A stretch of DNA of 64,000 bases from Riptortus pedestris (GCA_019009955.1 CM032228.1:126599001-126663000); one strand, 5' to 3'. Numbered from the stretch's first letter, positions 23,177-30,639 are shown. Numbers and translations are program-made. The notes: generated by a model from the sequence alone, not told the origin.

Positions 23177-25479
23177 CTGTTACCGCTCTAGCGGTCGCAA
23201 TTTTTGTTTGATCGTTACCAAACTCGATATTTAGTCGTTTTATGTAAAAAGAAAGATTAAGTTCGTTAATGGTTGAAATCGTACCAGTGGGGGGGGGGGG
23301 GTTTAGAGGAGAGGATTTTCTAAAATTTGAAATATTTCCGTTACTATACGTCGGATCGAAAAATTGTATAGAATCAGTCTTATTGCAAATTAAAATTACT
23401 ATAAATATTGTTATATAAATTTATTCCCTATCATTCACCTGTTTGACACCAAAACTAAAATATTAATTAAAATAACAACCTCTACTTAGTGTTATTATTA
23501 TTTTTGTGTTTTAGCTGAATGGCTAAGTGCCAGAGCTCGAAGAGAAGCCTGGAGCGCTGACGACAGTAGAGGCTGGGCATTTAATGGAATTACAAGCACT
23601 CCAAGAAGATTATTCTTAATACCTGGAAGATATCACAATCAACAACGAGACAGAATTGTAATTCAACAACAACCGCAGCAACAAGCTCAACCAAATATCA
23701 TATTTACAAAGGATGTTAGCACTAGACCCCTTTTAGTTCAGTCTTCAGTGAGTATATATAAAAAAAAAAATTCGAAACTTTGAAACCTATGAATAGTAAA
23801 ACCTAATTACTGTACTTTTCTAGGTTGACAGCATTCAAGTTCCTGAAAAACCACGTCCTTCAAGACAAGATGCCCTCCTATTAGAAGACATAGAAGGGAC
23901 TGAGTACCAGGTCTTAGACCCTTCAAGGCTAAGGGAAGCCCCCACTAGGCAATCCATGTTCATTAGAGATGGAGGAGCCGAAATATTAAGACTTGTAACT
24001 AGAGGTCGGAGTGGAGATGAAGAAGAACCTCGTTTGAATCAACCACAACGTCCGTTTACTTTGGAGCATCGAGATACCGAAGGGAAAGCTTCTATAATGA
24101 AAAGATTCATTAATGACACAAATGGAAACCATGATATTAGTAAAGAGGATGAAACCAGCAGATTTACAGAGGCTGAACAAAGAAAGAGTGATGCTGGAGA
24201 AGATGGAATAAGCGCACTTGAGGAGAGCAGGAGAGAGGACTTGATGAAAAGAGTAATGGATTTGGACGTTGACAAGGACATGTCAACTGCTGATGTCAAT
24301 AGGCTGACTACAATTCAAAGAGACCTTCTTCTTACTAGGTTTTTAGTTGAAGAACAGAGAAGAACAAAAGTTGATGATACTCAGAGTCTTCCAGGTGTGG
24401 TCACTATGGGAACTCAAACTGACCAGCATGCAGAAACACAGACAGACAAAGTATACTTTAAGAGGCGGTCAAAGAGTGACAATGAGGAGTCATTTTCAGA
24501 CCCAGAAGATAATGGGAAAAAAAGGTTTAGAAGACGAAAAGTCAAAGATGATGGAACAATAGAGTTCAGGCCAGCTAGTCGACGAGAGATAAACTCGCCG
24601 ATTTTCGAGGAAGGAGAAGACTCAAAGACACAAGGAGTGTCATTAACAAAAGCAAGCCTTGTAAGGCAGTCAGCTGTGAAGTCGAAATTGGATGAAGATG
24701 CAAACAAGGTAAATAACTATGAAATAGATTTAACAGCTGCTAGAAGAAAAGAAATAATTCGCTCACTTCAGGTTACACCTGTCAAACAATTAAATATTAC
24801 CAACAACATTCTCGTAGAACATATAACTCATAGAGACCCTACCAGTCTGTCCAGTATTGAACAGTCAGATTCTAATCCATCTAGGTCAAAATCAAGTATG
24901 GAACCCTCTGATGTCAGATCTAAATCTAGGCTCGATGATAAACTACCTGTAAGAGGTAGAGGAGGAGTTAGGACACAGCCTACCAGTAGAGAGGCATCAA
25001 TAAGTCCCTCCAAGGAACTTCATTACAGGTCTCTATCGCATGGACGAACTACTCCAAGATACATGGACTGGTATAAAACTAAAAAAGAGCAAAGAGAACG
25101 GCAAAAACGAGATGATAGAGACATAAAGTTTAATCGAAAAACTGTTAGTGAGGAATCAAATAAACTCCATCCCAAAAAGTTCAATCCTTACTTAAAAACT
25201 TACGGGAGACGAAGAAGACAGAGGGGTGAAGAGAGTCCTTCTGATGATAGAAAATTAGTGATTCAAGAAAACAGAAAACAGGCATCGAGGGATGGAAAAG
25301 TATTGATGGAAAAAGAGAAACAGGACGAAGATTTAGATTCTGGAATAGCTCTGCCCTATCATATTGGACCTTCTAATATAAAAAACATGCATGCTCTAGA
25401 AAAGAAGAGTATTTTTACAATAGCTTATGACGATATGGAAACAAAGCAAATCAGAATTGATTCTGCATCTTCCCCTTAA
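451..25479 (+). CDS. Cadherin superfamily protein, 3' part of gene (10 exons)
   Basis: Ten exons (451-595, 4144-4314, 5394-5569, 8565-8751, 9577-9808, 12642-12768, 14782-14915, 21870-21973, 23515-23747, 23824-25479) join in phase with GT-AG borders into 1054 residues plus stop; the 5' exons lie outside the window. Visible order: end of one cadherin repeat with a DVNDN linker, a second repeat also ending DVNDN, a last repeat, a membrane-proximal domain (about residues 240-345), a transmembrane helix (about 354-378) and a cytoplasmic tail of about 680 residues. Such proteins are single-pass, calcium-dependent adhesion receptors of the plasma membrane. The membrane-proximal part may have the ferredoxin-like fold seen in PCDH15 and CDH23; that is inference from its pattern. 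The long tail suggests an insect-specific class (Cad74A, Cad86C or Cad99C type), but I cannot assign an orthologue. Introns reach 7 kb because of transposon load. Confidence 0.85.
829..1411 (+). repeat. Palindrome-ended repeat, full-length copy
   Basis: Starts GTCCGTCACGCAGGGGCTGC, includes an inner hairpin (CTCTCGTGAAG... TTTCACGAGAG), then CGATCCGACTTATAGTAACG, a C-rich block, CGTTAACGAACTTGATC, an AT core at about 1261-1280, TTGAACGGACCTCATTTTCG and the end palindrome TTTCCCTTAAGGGAAATCTG. No coding frame. Many copies occur in the window. Confidence 0.8.
1541..1705 (-). mobile_element. tRNA-derived SINE copy, box B region deleted
   Basis: Reverse orientation. The head up to AGACCTAGAGTG joins directly to TCAAATAAACTCCTTCAGCC, so about 50 bp with box B are missing. 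Tail GTGGACGTAAATAATAATAA. In the cadherin intron between exons a and b. Confidence 0.7.
1836..1985. repeat. Inverted repeat of 35 bp, possible foldback remnant
   Basis: GAGAACTTCCCTAGGTATGG and following bases at about 1838-1872 recur inverted at about 1946-1983 (CCATACCTAGGGAAGTTCTC), separated by some 75 bp. No flanking duplication is obvious. Confidence 0.6.
2217..2822 (+). repeat. Palindrome-ended repeat copy with (TG)n core
   Basis: CTTAACGTACGATAACAAAG, CGGCCGTTAACGAACTTGAT, then (TG)n at 2467-2558 in the place of the usual (AT)n core, and GTCATGAGAACGACTTCAAT to CCTGCTAA at the end. About 170 bp of other sequence lies between core and 3' part. Confidence 0.7.
3130..3720. other. GC-richer island in cadherin intron, unclassified
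   Basis: 3370-3715 is much less AT-rich than its surroundings (CCCAACCCCTCCGGTACCAC and similar) and is open in overlapping frames on both strands, without a domain I recognise. It is probably an old transposon piece. Confidence 0.35.
4144..4314 (+). CDS. Cadherin exon b: core of EC repeat
   Basis: Reads LVKVEATDVDSGDGG, then a strand ending in DNGLISVAT and FDREESS; these are the XDXD and DRE-type calcium-site motifs of a cadherin repeat. The acceptor AG at 4142-4143 is chosen over the later CAG at 4148-4150 because only the earlier one keeps phase with exon a. The donor is GTAAGC. Confidence 0.8.
5098..5296. mobile_element. Tc1/mariner-type MITE with (AT)n core
   Basis: Inverted arms of about 65 bp (GTTTGAAACATTTAAATAAT outermost) flank a (TA)n tract at 5170-5226, with TA on both outer sides. 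It sits 97 bp before cadherin exon c. Confidence 0.75.
5394..5569 (+). CDS. Cadherin exon c: end of EC repeat with DVNDN linker
   Basis: Acceptor after a TTTTTTTTCCAG tract; donor GTAATG. The translation has FFVEAADNKG followed by the repeat-closing ILDVNDNVPRF motif, then the beginning of the last repeat (PEGRNFSQKAYVK). Phase 1 in, phase 0 out. Confidence 0.85.
5570..6800. other. Cadherin intron between exons c and d, left half
   Basis: Nothing clear is seen beyond a weak GTCCGTCACGCATGGACTGT piece at about 5770. Further right, 6830-7010 ends in GGGATACCCTGTATG, wording shared with 21680-21730 and typical of insect repeat ends. Confidence 0.4.
7020..7185 (-). repeat. Palindrome-ended repeat fragment with (TA)n
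   Basis: (TA)n at 7025-7077 followed by TTTGTCTGTTGGCACTCTAG, GGTCGCAATTTTTGTTTGAT, the reverse of the core-flanking segment of the repeat. It adjoins the copia gag remnant. Confidence 0.6.
7193..7450 (-). pseudogene. Ty1/copia gag fragment
   Basis: From the ATG at 7450 the - strand reads MSGANMIKIEDQDRDTYDTW, RMQMEIILIKDYS, then a stop at about 7351-7353, and on into GYVAGKIRKPEDEAAALEW and PSQLKQVRGYATS. DTWRMQME and the PSQLKQV block are characteristic of copia-type gag. The rest of the element is missing. It lies in the intron between exons c and d. Confidence 0.7.
8565..8751 (+). CDS. Cadherin exon d: last EC repeat
   Basis: Begins AVDDDAETPNN and runs through FLLDAESGELLV and LLVRAYDLG, the standard order of calcium-binding and hydrophobic-core motifs of a cadherin repeat. 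Acceptor TTAG, donor GTAAGG. A long (GT)n tract begins only about 30 bp after the donor. Confidence 0.85.
8785..8874. repeat. (GT)n microsatellite
   Basis: Almost pure GT with some GC interruptions, starting just after the donor of cadherin exon d. Confidence 0.9.
9577..9808 (+). CDS. Cadherin exon e: end of last EC repeat and membrane-proximal domain
   Basis: Starts GIPSLWTTGEVRVFP, the last strand of the final cadherin repeat but without a DxNDN linker, so no further EC repeat follows. It then enters a domain with FLLPGQNLDPRKVEATLSQ and a predicted beta-alpha pattern continued in exon f. Donor GTAGGT, phase 2 out. Confidence 0.8.
10120..11022 (-). mobile_element. 5'-truncated non-LTR retrotransposon (LINE) 3' end with target duplication
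   Basis: The 11-bp CATTAAAAGCC occurs at 10109-10119 and 11023-11033, flanking the insert as a target-site duplication. On the - strand the insert ends in a (GAA)n-like tail. It encodes RT palm pieces and a typical C-terminal domain in three frames. It lies in the cadherin intron between exons e and f, antisense. Confidence 0.85.
10130..11020 (-). pseudogene. LINE reverse transcriptase remnant
   Basis: Reads FLDFKAAFDTAPRHEIWAAL, then after an internal deletion MIFADDIVLIADTQDKLQQA (catalytic FADD), SKSRVMHIGREEENV, YTYLGTVISRNPKMDGEI, and in another frame YLPTLIYGSESWVSLDKHW and EMKYLRRVAGWTRRDQVRNQ. About 100 residues between the first and second RT blocks are missing. Frameshifts near 10610 and 10370. 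Clade uncertain. Confidence 0.8.
12508..12570. repeat. (AT)n/(GT)n microsatellite
   Basis: AT repeat followed by GT repeat, about 75 bp before the acceptor of cadherin exon f. Confidence 0.9.
12642..12768 (+). CDS. Cadherin exon f: second half of membrane-proximal domain
   Basis: Reads SIVTATILYSNNAVIDLEELQ, then a lysine-rich helix and SSVIINERVVSE. The strand-helix-strand pattern repeats that of exon e, compatible with a ferredoxin-like membrane-adjacent domain (inference). Acceptor CAG, donor GTAAGT. The domain sits directly outside the membrane. Confidence 0.75.
12769..14781. other. Cadherin intron between exons f and g
   Basis: No repeat family, RNA gene or coding frame could be recognised in these 2 kb. 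Confidence 0.45.
14782..14915 (+). CDS. Cadherin exon g: transmembrane helix
   Basis: After the short juxtamembrane stretch ATESSEVRV comes about 25 hydrophobic residues rich in Leu, Ile and Val, ending in a Cys/Trp/Pro-rich CCLCPWCPYY border that may be palmitoylated (inference). Acceptor ATAG, donor GTATGT. The following intron is 6.95 kb and holds the gypsy element. Confidence 0.85.
15510..16075. repeat. (TG)n and (TA)n tracts left of the gypsy element
   Basis: (TG)n at 15509-15528 and (TA)n plus (TG)n at 16000-16065. The sequence from 15283 to 15880 is somewhat GC-richer (CACTGGGTGACGTCTCTACG) and probably an unclassified transposon remnant. Confidence 0.5.
16080..16215 (-). mobile_element. 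Possible Penelope-like element 3' tail
   Basis: The reverse strand reads CCTGAAGAGGTAGCATGTAG, CCACGAAACATGTAGGAGG and TATCAATAAGGTTTGCGC, the wording of 3' tails of Penelope-like retroelements. No coding part remains. Confidence 0.3.
16219..16273. repeat. (TA)n abutting the gypsy element
   Basis: Pure TA repeat directly left of the last LTR bases, where a 564-bp 5' LTR should be. Confidence 0.85.
16326..17700 (+). pseudogene. gypsy gag (SAP-like motif, coiled-coil repeats, zinc knuckle), frameshifted
   Basis: An ATG at 16326 starts a SAP-type motif that is broken by a one-base frame change within 16344-16350; the open frame then runs from 16354 to 17370. Residues from about 75 to 180 of that frame hold near-tandem repeats of about 26 residues (EASRANCERLEEKFQEASRS type) forming a coiled coil. 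A second frame change near 17370-17400 leads to the nucleocapsid part, whose zinc knuckle (17654-17695) has C-C-H but lacks the last Cys (Ser instead). Gag would form the particle core; this copy cannot make it intact. Confidence 0.75.
17701..20714 (+). pseudogene. gypsy pol (protease, RNase H, integrase; RT core deleted)
   Basis: The protease active site DTGAS is at 17927-17935 and following. A stop interrupts the frame at 17987-17989. After GEERPIK the frame passes straight to VKDWPRPRNLHELCSFLGL (about 18714-18724), the RT connection segment, so about 180 residues holding the RT motifs including YxDD are absent. RNase H is present (TDASGYGIGG), as is the integrase HHCC finger (19650-19775) and two catalytic Asp (near 19853 and 20033). 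Stops lie at 20124-20126 and 20142-20144, the second where the catalytic Glu belongs, and at 20541-20543. There is a frame change near 19370-19387. Final stop 20712-20714. Confidence 0.85.
20726..21289 (+). mobile_element. 3' LTR of the gypsy element
   Basis: 564 bp from TGTTGCG to CGTAACA, directly after a purine-rich tract (AAGTGGGCGGCAG). It holds a TATA box (TATATAAA, 20877-20884), an arthropod-type initiator TCAGT (20907-20911) 30 bp on, and AATAAA at about 21179-21184, giving a U3-R-U5 order. Confidence 0.8.
21290..21869. other. Intron right of the gypsy element
   Basis: Contains a repeat-like stretch (21360-21735) with GGTGGCACGGGAAGTTGGGA and CATCCTGTATATC, related to 6976-7010. Otherwise nothing recognised. 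Confidence 0.4.
21870..21973 (+). CDS. Cadherin exon h: juxtamembrane cytoplasmic segment
   Basis: Short exon (104 nt) reading MVRRKSWLRESAVVVAAANN and then Glu/Lys-rich sequence. The basic start just inside the membrane fits the positive-inside rule. Acceptor TTTAG, donor GTGAGT; phases match exons g and i. Confidence 0.75.
22051..22632 (-). repeat. Palindrome-ended repeat, full-length reverse copy
   Basis: TTTTAGCAGATTTCCCTTAA at the left, GAGGTCCGTTCAAAATT, a short AT core at 22122-22140, CTAGCGGTCGCAATTTTTG, and at the right GGAAATCTGCTTAGTTTACG with GCAGCCCCTGCATGACGGAC. Between exons h and i. Confidence 0.75.
22974..23430 (-). repeat. Palindrome-ended repeat, reverse copy with long (AT)n core
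   Basis: Starts TTTTAGCAGATTTCCCTTAA, then GACGAAAATGAGGTCCGTTC, (AT)n at 23098-23172, TAGCGGTCGCAATTTTTGTT and TATACGTCGGATCGAAAAAT. The outer part is missing. It ends about 85 bp before exon i. Confidence 0.75.
23515..23747 (+). CDS. Cadherin exon i: cytoplasmic tail, Gln-rich segment
   Basis: Reads EWLSARARREAWSADDSRGW, then a Q-rich stretch (IVIQQQPQQQAQ) and IIFTKDVSTRPLLVQSS. Acceptor TTTAG, donor GTGAGT. The next intron is only 76 bp. No known domain is recognised. Confidence 0.8.
23824..25479 (+). CDS. Cadherin exon j: long cytoplasmic tail and stop codon
   Basis: A single 1656-nt exon opens after TTCTAG and stays open for 551 residues. It begins with an acidic, conserved-looking block (DIEGTEYQVLDPSRLREAPT followed by RQSMFIRDGGAEILRL) and is otherwise hydrophilic and low in order. 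It has two TQT motifs 8 residues apart (24409-24423 and 24433-24447) of the dynein light chain LC8-binding type, a basic KKRFRRRKVK cluster, a PRYMDWYKTKKEQRERQKR segment, and no PDZ-binding C terminus (ends SASSP). The tail probably scaffolds partners; that role is inferred. Confidence 0.85.
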   Translation, partial: VDSIQVPEKPRPSRQDALLLEDIEGTEYQVLDPSRLREAPTRQSMFIRDGGAEILRLVTRGRSGDEEEPRLNQPQRPFTLEHRDTEGKASIMKRFINDTNGNHDISKEDETSRFTEAEQRKSDAGEDGISALEESRREDLMKRVMDLDVDKDMSTADVNRLTTIQRDLLLTRFLVEEQRRTKVDDTQSLPGVVTMGTQTDQHAETQTDKVYFKRRSKSDNEESFSDPEDNGKKRFRRRKVKDDGTIEFRPASRREINSPIFEEGEDSKTQGVSLTKASLVRQSAVKSKLDEDANKVNNYEIDLTAARRKEIIRSLQVTPVKQLNITNNILVEHITHRDPTSLSSIEQSDSNPSRSKSSMEPSDVRSKSRLDDKLPVRGRGGVRTQPTSREASISPSKELHYRSLSHGRTTPRYMDWYKTKKEQRERQKRDDRDIKFNRKTVSEESNKLHPKKFNPYLKTYGRRRRQRGEESPSDDRKLVIQENRKQASRDGKVLMEKEKQDEDLDSGIALPYHIGPSNIKNMHALEKKSIFTIAYDDMETKQIRIDSASSP

Positions 25480-26105
25480 TTGAAGTTCTACGAATTGTGG
25501 GTAAACCCCTTTTTGTTTCTTTAAATATTTATAAGAATAATCAAAATATATTAATTTTCTAGAGAAAAAGTATATACAAAATGCTGGCCTTTTAACTGGA
25601 TAATCATTAACTTGTCTCCAATAAGTTAATGTGTTTTGAGAGGTTGAGTTATAGAAGTCAGGAAATTTATTTATAACTTTTTTACTCATTCTCCAACCTA
25701 AAAAATATTGACCAGCATGTTTTTTTAAATACCTGGTATCTGATAGATTAAAGAACACAAAGACTTCTGGTATTTTCTTCTCAAAAGGGTATTTTTATAA
25801 TTCTTAATATAATGATAGAGGTGACTATCAATTTATTGCTAAGTAACCAATAAGCATTGGTTTGTGAAATTGAAGAATCAAATGTAATTAATTCTATAAT
25901 GTTAACTTTTTATTTATGTATGTGTAAATATAGTTTTACAATTTAATATGTATTATTAATGTCTTTTAATAATGAGTTAAGTAACAATTTTGTTTGTTAA
26001 TGCAATTTTTACCTATTTGAATAAGAACAATTCACTGCCCAAAAGTGTGTCTTATAGTTTGCATGTAATGTATCTGTAAATAAATATATTAAATATTTCT
26101 CCAAA
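25480..26105 (+). terminator. Cadherin 3' UTR and poly(A) signal
   Basis: AT-rich sequence follows the stop codon. A canonical AATAAA at 26079-26084, about 600 bp after the stop, is the likely poly(A) signal, with a T-rich stretch after it. Confidence 0.5.
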
Positions 26106-26959
26106 TTGATCTCTCTGAAACCTCGCTTGAAATTTCACATTACCGGTGTATAAGACTTTTGGCATCAACATTTTTATTCTTGTATGCCACTTCAAACAGT
26201 GTGTCATTCAAAAGTTTTACTTTGGCCGAGGCGTCACAGTTACTTTGACTACAGGAGCGGTTATGGAAAAAAAATTAAATATTCAAGAATTTAAATGTTG
26301 AACCTTCCCTAATCCCCCACTCTCCCTAGTCTGATCACCCCCCCCCCTCCCCCAATTAAAAGCCTTGCTTTTTAATTTCCATGCCTAGCTGGCTTTGAGT
26401 GCAGGGTAGTCAAAACATTATGTCAAATCTATTACACTTGTGTAATGAAAATGTGGGCGCAGGGAAGTGCCACTAAAATTAGCAGTTACCTAGTGCTAAC
26501 TTTTTCAAAACACCCGAAACCACTTTACTTTTTAAAATGGTTTGACCCATAGGGGAGTTGGCATCATGATGGCAGTATACAGATTTTTGTGGACATAGGT
26601 CCTGAGGAGCATCCTGGGATATGTCAAGTGGCTTGTTATATATCGAAAGTCGTTCAAAAGACACACTGCTAATGAGTGCTAGATGTCAGCCCTGAGACGA
26701 AAAATGAGCTAAAAGTAAGAATTTGTCTATTCTTACATATGCTGCGACTTCGTGGAGCAACTCCAATAGTACAGTTTCCAGAGGTTTAGTCACATTGGGC
26801 ACAGTGAGCGTAGGTGCATGGTGTGACCAAACTCACAGTGAATCAGCATATAAGATGTTGCCCTCGAAATGCGCTTCTCGTGCTAGCGAAGTTTTCTGAA
26901 GAAGAGCAAACCACCCAGTCATTGACAGGAATTGCCACACTTATCTTGAGTACCTCAAA
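26106..26959. other. Intergenic, right of cadherin
   Basis: A short - strand frame at 26479-26664 looks protein-like (SQDAPQDLCPQKSVYCHHDA) but could not be assigned; probably a transposon remnant. Nothing else is recognised. Confidence 0.35.
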
Positions 26960-27340
26960 GTGAGAATAAACGCTGTCGCGCAGGAGCTGCGTAAACTAAC
27001 AAATTAGACGATTCATGAAATATTGGCCCACTTCTTAACGTACGATAAATAGTTATGGGGCTTTACTGAGGCTGAAAATTAAAAAATTAAAGTATCTCGG
27101 TTAATATTCGAGATAGAGAAATTGTATACATAAACACGCTTATAGGAAATATAATTTACAGTAATACAATACGTCTATACAATTTTTCGGCCCGACGTAC
27201 AATAGCGGAGATATTTTAAATTTTCCAAATTCCCCAATCTAATCCCCTTCCGCTCACTGGTCCAATTTCAGCCCATAACAAACTTGTTCTTTAGTTTTAC
27301 ATAAAAAAAAAAAATTGCGACCGCTAGAGTGTTAACAGCT
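26960..27340 (+). repeat. Palindrome-ended repeat, diverged copy
   Basis: GCGCAGGAGCTGCGTAAACT, CTCGGTTAATATTCGAGATA, CGGCCCGACGTACAATAGCG and GCGACCGCTAGAGTGTTAAC occur in family order; the 3' part after the core is absent. Confidence 0.65.
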
Positions 27341-27534
27341 ATAATACTCAAGAGAAGTACCTAAATACTGTAATGAAATTGACATTGCATTACATAAGCC
27401 CATTATAAATGGCCATACATTTTATATTTTGAGTATTCCCAGCACAGAGCACATTAAGATTATTATGTATGAATGCTTAAATGTATTGTTTTTACCTTTA
27501 AATAAGAATTATATCCAATTTAGAGTGAAGTCAC

Positions 27535-28020
27535 CATGTGCTCTAGCATTTTCATAGATAACGCCGATGGATTTTGATAATAACATTCACAGCTCGTAAC
27601 GTCGGTACACTAAGTAATAATACGGATGAATTTCGATAATTAATTCACATTAAATGCACTTTTTGAGCGTATTTCGATCGGCAGTTCAAAGTTCACTCCC
27701 GGATTAGCCCTATATAAGGACCCCGACACGACGGATTAAAATCAGTCATATTCGGCATCCTCTGGATGGGAGACCCTGGTTCACGAGCGAGATTTAATCC
27801 TTCAGCTTGTTCCTGCCTGCCTAGGCTACTCTATCTCTCACGGCTAAGTCAGCACTTCTATTAAACAGCTAAGTCTTTTTATTGTAATATAGACTAAGTA
27901 TTATTAAGTGTCCCCCATTATATTTATAAAGGTGCCTTTTCATTTTAATCATTAATATTTATAATTGGTGAATATTTTTAATTATAAATAAATTTATATA
28001 TTTTGAATTTTGACTTGAGT
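27535..28020 (+). mobile_element. LTR-like block (possible solo LTR)
   Basis: TATATAAG at 27711-27718 is followed 30 bp later by TCAGTC (27741-27747), then a GC-richer leader and AATAAA at 27987-27992: the U3-R-U5 plan of an LTR. A TTGGTGGCCC-like stretch at about 28026 could be a primer-binding site. No second copy is seen in the window and the ends are uncertain. Confidence 0.35.
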
Positions 28021-28232
28021 CGATTGTTGGTGGCCCTTCCTAAATTCTTGTTAGTGGTTTGGTTGTGGGATTTTTTATATATTACAGCTTCCACTGCTTA
28101 TCACCGTAGCCAGATCGCAACAATACTTAAGAAGTCTGAGATAGTAGTGTTTATATTTTTTTTAGTATGTTATCCCTTCTTCAAACATCTTTTGTGTGCA
28201 ATCCTTTCTCACCGAGTAAAATAATTGGTGTG

Positions 28233-28510
28233 ATTATGGTGTTTGGAGAGTTTCATGGGAGGGCACGGGCTGCATACAGACTTTATGCTCGGCGCTTTCC
28301 AGAGAGGCCAAACAAGCCATCTTACACATCTTTACTGAAACTTGTCAGGAATGCCATGGCAAGTTTTTAGGATGCGCTGGAAGGAGAAGGAGACCAAGAA
28401 ATGAAGCACAAGAGGGATTAGAAATGAACCTAATGTAAGTATTAGAAAAGTTTCCAAAAGACTGAGAATACCGCCCAATTTAATCACACCTGGGGTACTA
28501 CTCACATTAT
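28233..28510 (+). pseudogene. DUF4817-type transposase N-terminal fragment
   Basis: Reads MVFGEFHGRARAAYRLYARR, FPERPNKPSYTSLLKLVRNA, then in shifted frames RRRPRNEAQEG and ISIRKVSKRLRIPPNLI-like sequence. This is the helix-turn-helix start (Y-RFP-RPNKPSYTS-LKLV-N) of insect Tc1/mariner-related transposases annotated as DUF4817. The catalytic part is absent. Confidence 0.6.
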
Positions 28511-29301
28511 GTTTCATGGGGCTTTGAATCTGAATTTGAGTGTAACGTGCCCTCGAAGAGTCCCAATTTCGTCGAAACCGAAACTAAAACCTGAGCTCGA
28601 GAGTACGCGAGACGTTTCTTGAAGGGGATGTTAGGAACTTGAATCGTTATCTAAATTGAAGACCATAACCGTGTTTTCATAGCTAGAACGTTAATTCCGG
28701 GTTTTGGCAAATTCTTCTCGAAGATAAGTCAATATTTTTTTAAATTTTATTTTGCATTTCGGAGTTAATATTTTTGGCTACTTCCATTCGGTATCTCAAC
28801 ACAGAATATTTTCTGCATCAAATGTCTGAGGAGATTGATTGTCTACTGAGTGTTGTATAACGGATAACATTTTAATAATAATCGCTTCTGGCGAAACAGA
28901 ACATGATAAAAATTTGGCGATAAAATAAAAAATAAAATTGAATTTGGAATCCACAGAACAGCAATATTAGGCCATGTATTCGGGGAAAAGAAAGTTTATG
29001 GATCTATCGTACAGTGTCCGTCGGATGTATTTGATAAAGGAAAAAGCCATATTTTAATTGCGGCTGTAATTTATAAAAAATCACATCTTTGACTATGATT
29101 ATGACCGTAATCACAAGAAAAAAATTTGTAACTACGACCACAATCACAAAAAAAAAAATATTAAGAGTACAACCAAAAGAAAAACTTGTGATTATTGTCA
29201 CAATCACTTAAAAAACGTGTGATTACAATCCTAGTTACATTAAAAAATCATGATTACAACCGTAATCCCATAAAACGTTTTGTATAATAGTCAACACAAA
29301 A

Positions 29302-29695
29302 AAGTCCGCCACGGCTGCGTAAACTAAGCAGGTTTCTCTCGAGAAGTTTAATAATAGATGAATCTTCATACTGGTAACCCAACAACACTGTGAATATTAA
29401 GTGAATAAATACAAACGGAAATAAGAAATCTTTCCCCTCCTGACGTGAAGCGCCTGAAATGTAAACAAACAGGTCTGTCAGGTTCTCACTGGAAAGAAAA
29501 ATTCCGTCACGCAGGGGCTGCATAAACTAAGCAGATTTCCCTCGTGAAGTTTAACAATAGATAAATCTACATACTGGTACCACAATACAACCGTGAATAA
29601 ATACAAGTGGTAATAAGAAATGTTTCCCCTCCCAAAGGGAAGCGTCTGAAATGTAAACAAACAGGTCTGCTAACCTCTCACTGGAAAGAAAAAGA
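29302..29695 (+). repeat. Tandem duplication of the 5' part of the palindrome-ended repeat
   Basis: Two units of about 197 bp (29302-29501 and 29502-29695) each run from AAGTCCGCCACG or ATTCCGTCACG through TAAACTAAGCAG, ATACTGGTA, AATGTAAACAAACAGGTCTG to TCTCACTGGAAAGAAAAA. Confidence 0.75.
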
Positions 29696-30115
29696 ATTTC
29701 TGAAATATATCAGAATATAATATATTAATTTTATTGAAAACCATTTACTACATCCAGTACCGTAATTTATAATGAATCAGAATAATTTGTATCACAACCA
29801 ATCAAATTTTAGTAGTCCAAGAGCTTAAGACGTGGGAGGGGGGGGGGGCACCAGAATATATTTGCATGTATCTCGTATAATAAAGGTCTCTTAATTGCAA
29901 TAAGATTTGTTGTATTCAATTTTTCGATCCGACGTATAATAAAGAAGATGTTTTGAATTTTCGAAAATCCTCCCCTCTAATCCCCCCTCCCACTTGTCTG
30001 ATTTCAGCCATTAACGAACTTGATCTTTCTTTTTACATAAAACGTTTATATATCAAGTTTGGTAACGACTTTTAAAAGTCCGTCATGCAGGGGCTGTGTA
30101 AACAAAGCAGATTTC
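29696..30115 (+). repeat. Palindrome-ended repeat, long-variant segment
   Basis: TTTCTGAAATATATCAGAAT through GGGGGGGGGG matches 41810-41960, followed by the common CGATCCGACGTATAATAAAG and CCATTAACGAACTTGATCTT, then the start of another unit at about 30076. Confidence 0.6.
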
Positions 30116-30639
30116 TCATATTCTCTATTTCTAAGTAAAATTCCGATGAGTAGAAGTGGGGGTATAAGAAAGACGAACACTTGAAAATGCAACTTACGGA
30201 TACATGTAAAGAAGAACAATTGTCAAGTATCGATATTTTAACAAAATTGGTTCTACAAAATTTTTCGATCCTACAAATAATAAATGAGATATTTTGAAAT
30301 TTCGACCCCCCCCCCCTATTTCTGACAGGAATTTAGCCATTAACAAGATCAACATGAGAGTTGAATTAAACATTTAAATTTTGAGTATGGTATAGATCAA
30401 ATAAACATTTTTGAGTCAAGACTGGACTGATGGATTGCATGTATCTCACACAGCAATCAATCAATGAAGACAATATTTGGTATTTACGTTCCGAATAAAG
30501 CAGTTCATGATATAACGGCTTATTATTAATAATAATAATGAGTAGGAGTGGAAGATTGCTGTTAATTAATAATAATAATAATGAAAAAGCATTTATAACA
30601 TCATTCATAGAACATTAATTTTTCAATACTGTTTCTTTA

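Noticed and set aside
26479..26664. 61-residue - strand frame that looks protein-like
   Set aside because: Suggestive wording but no family could be named; kept only as a remark on the intergenic stretch.
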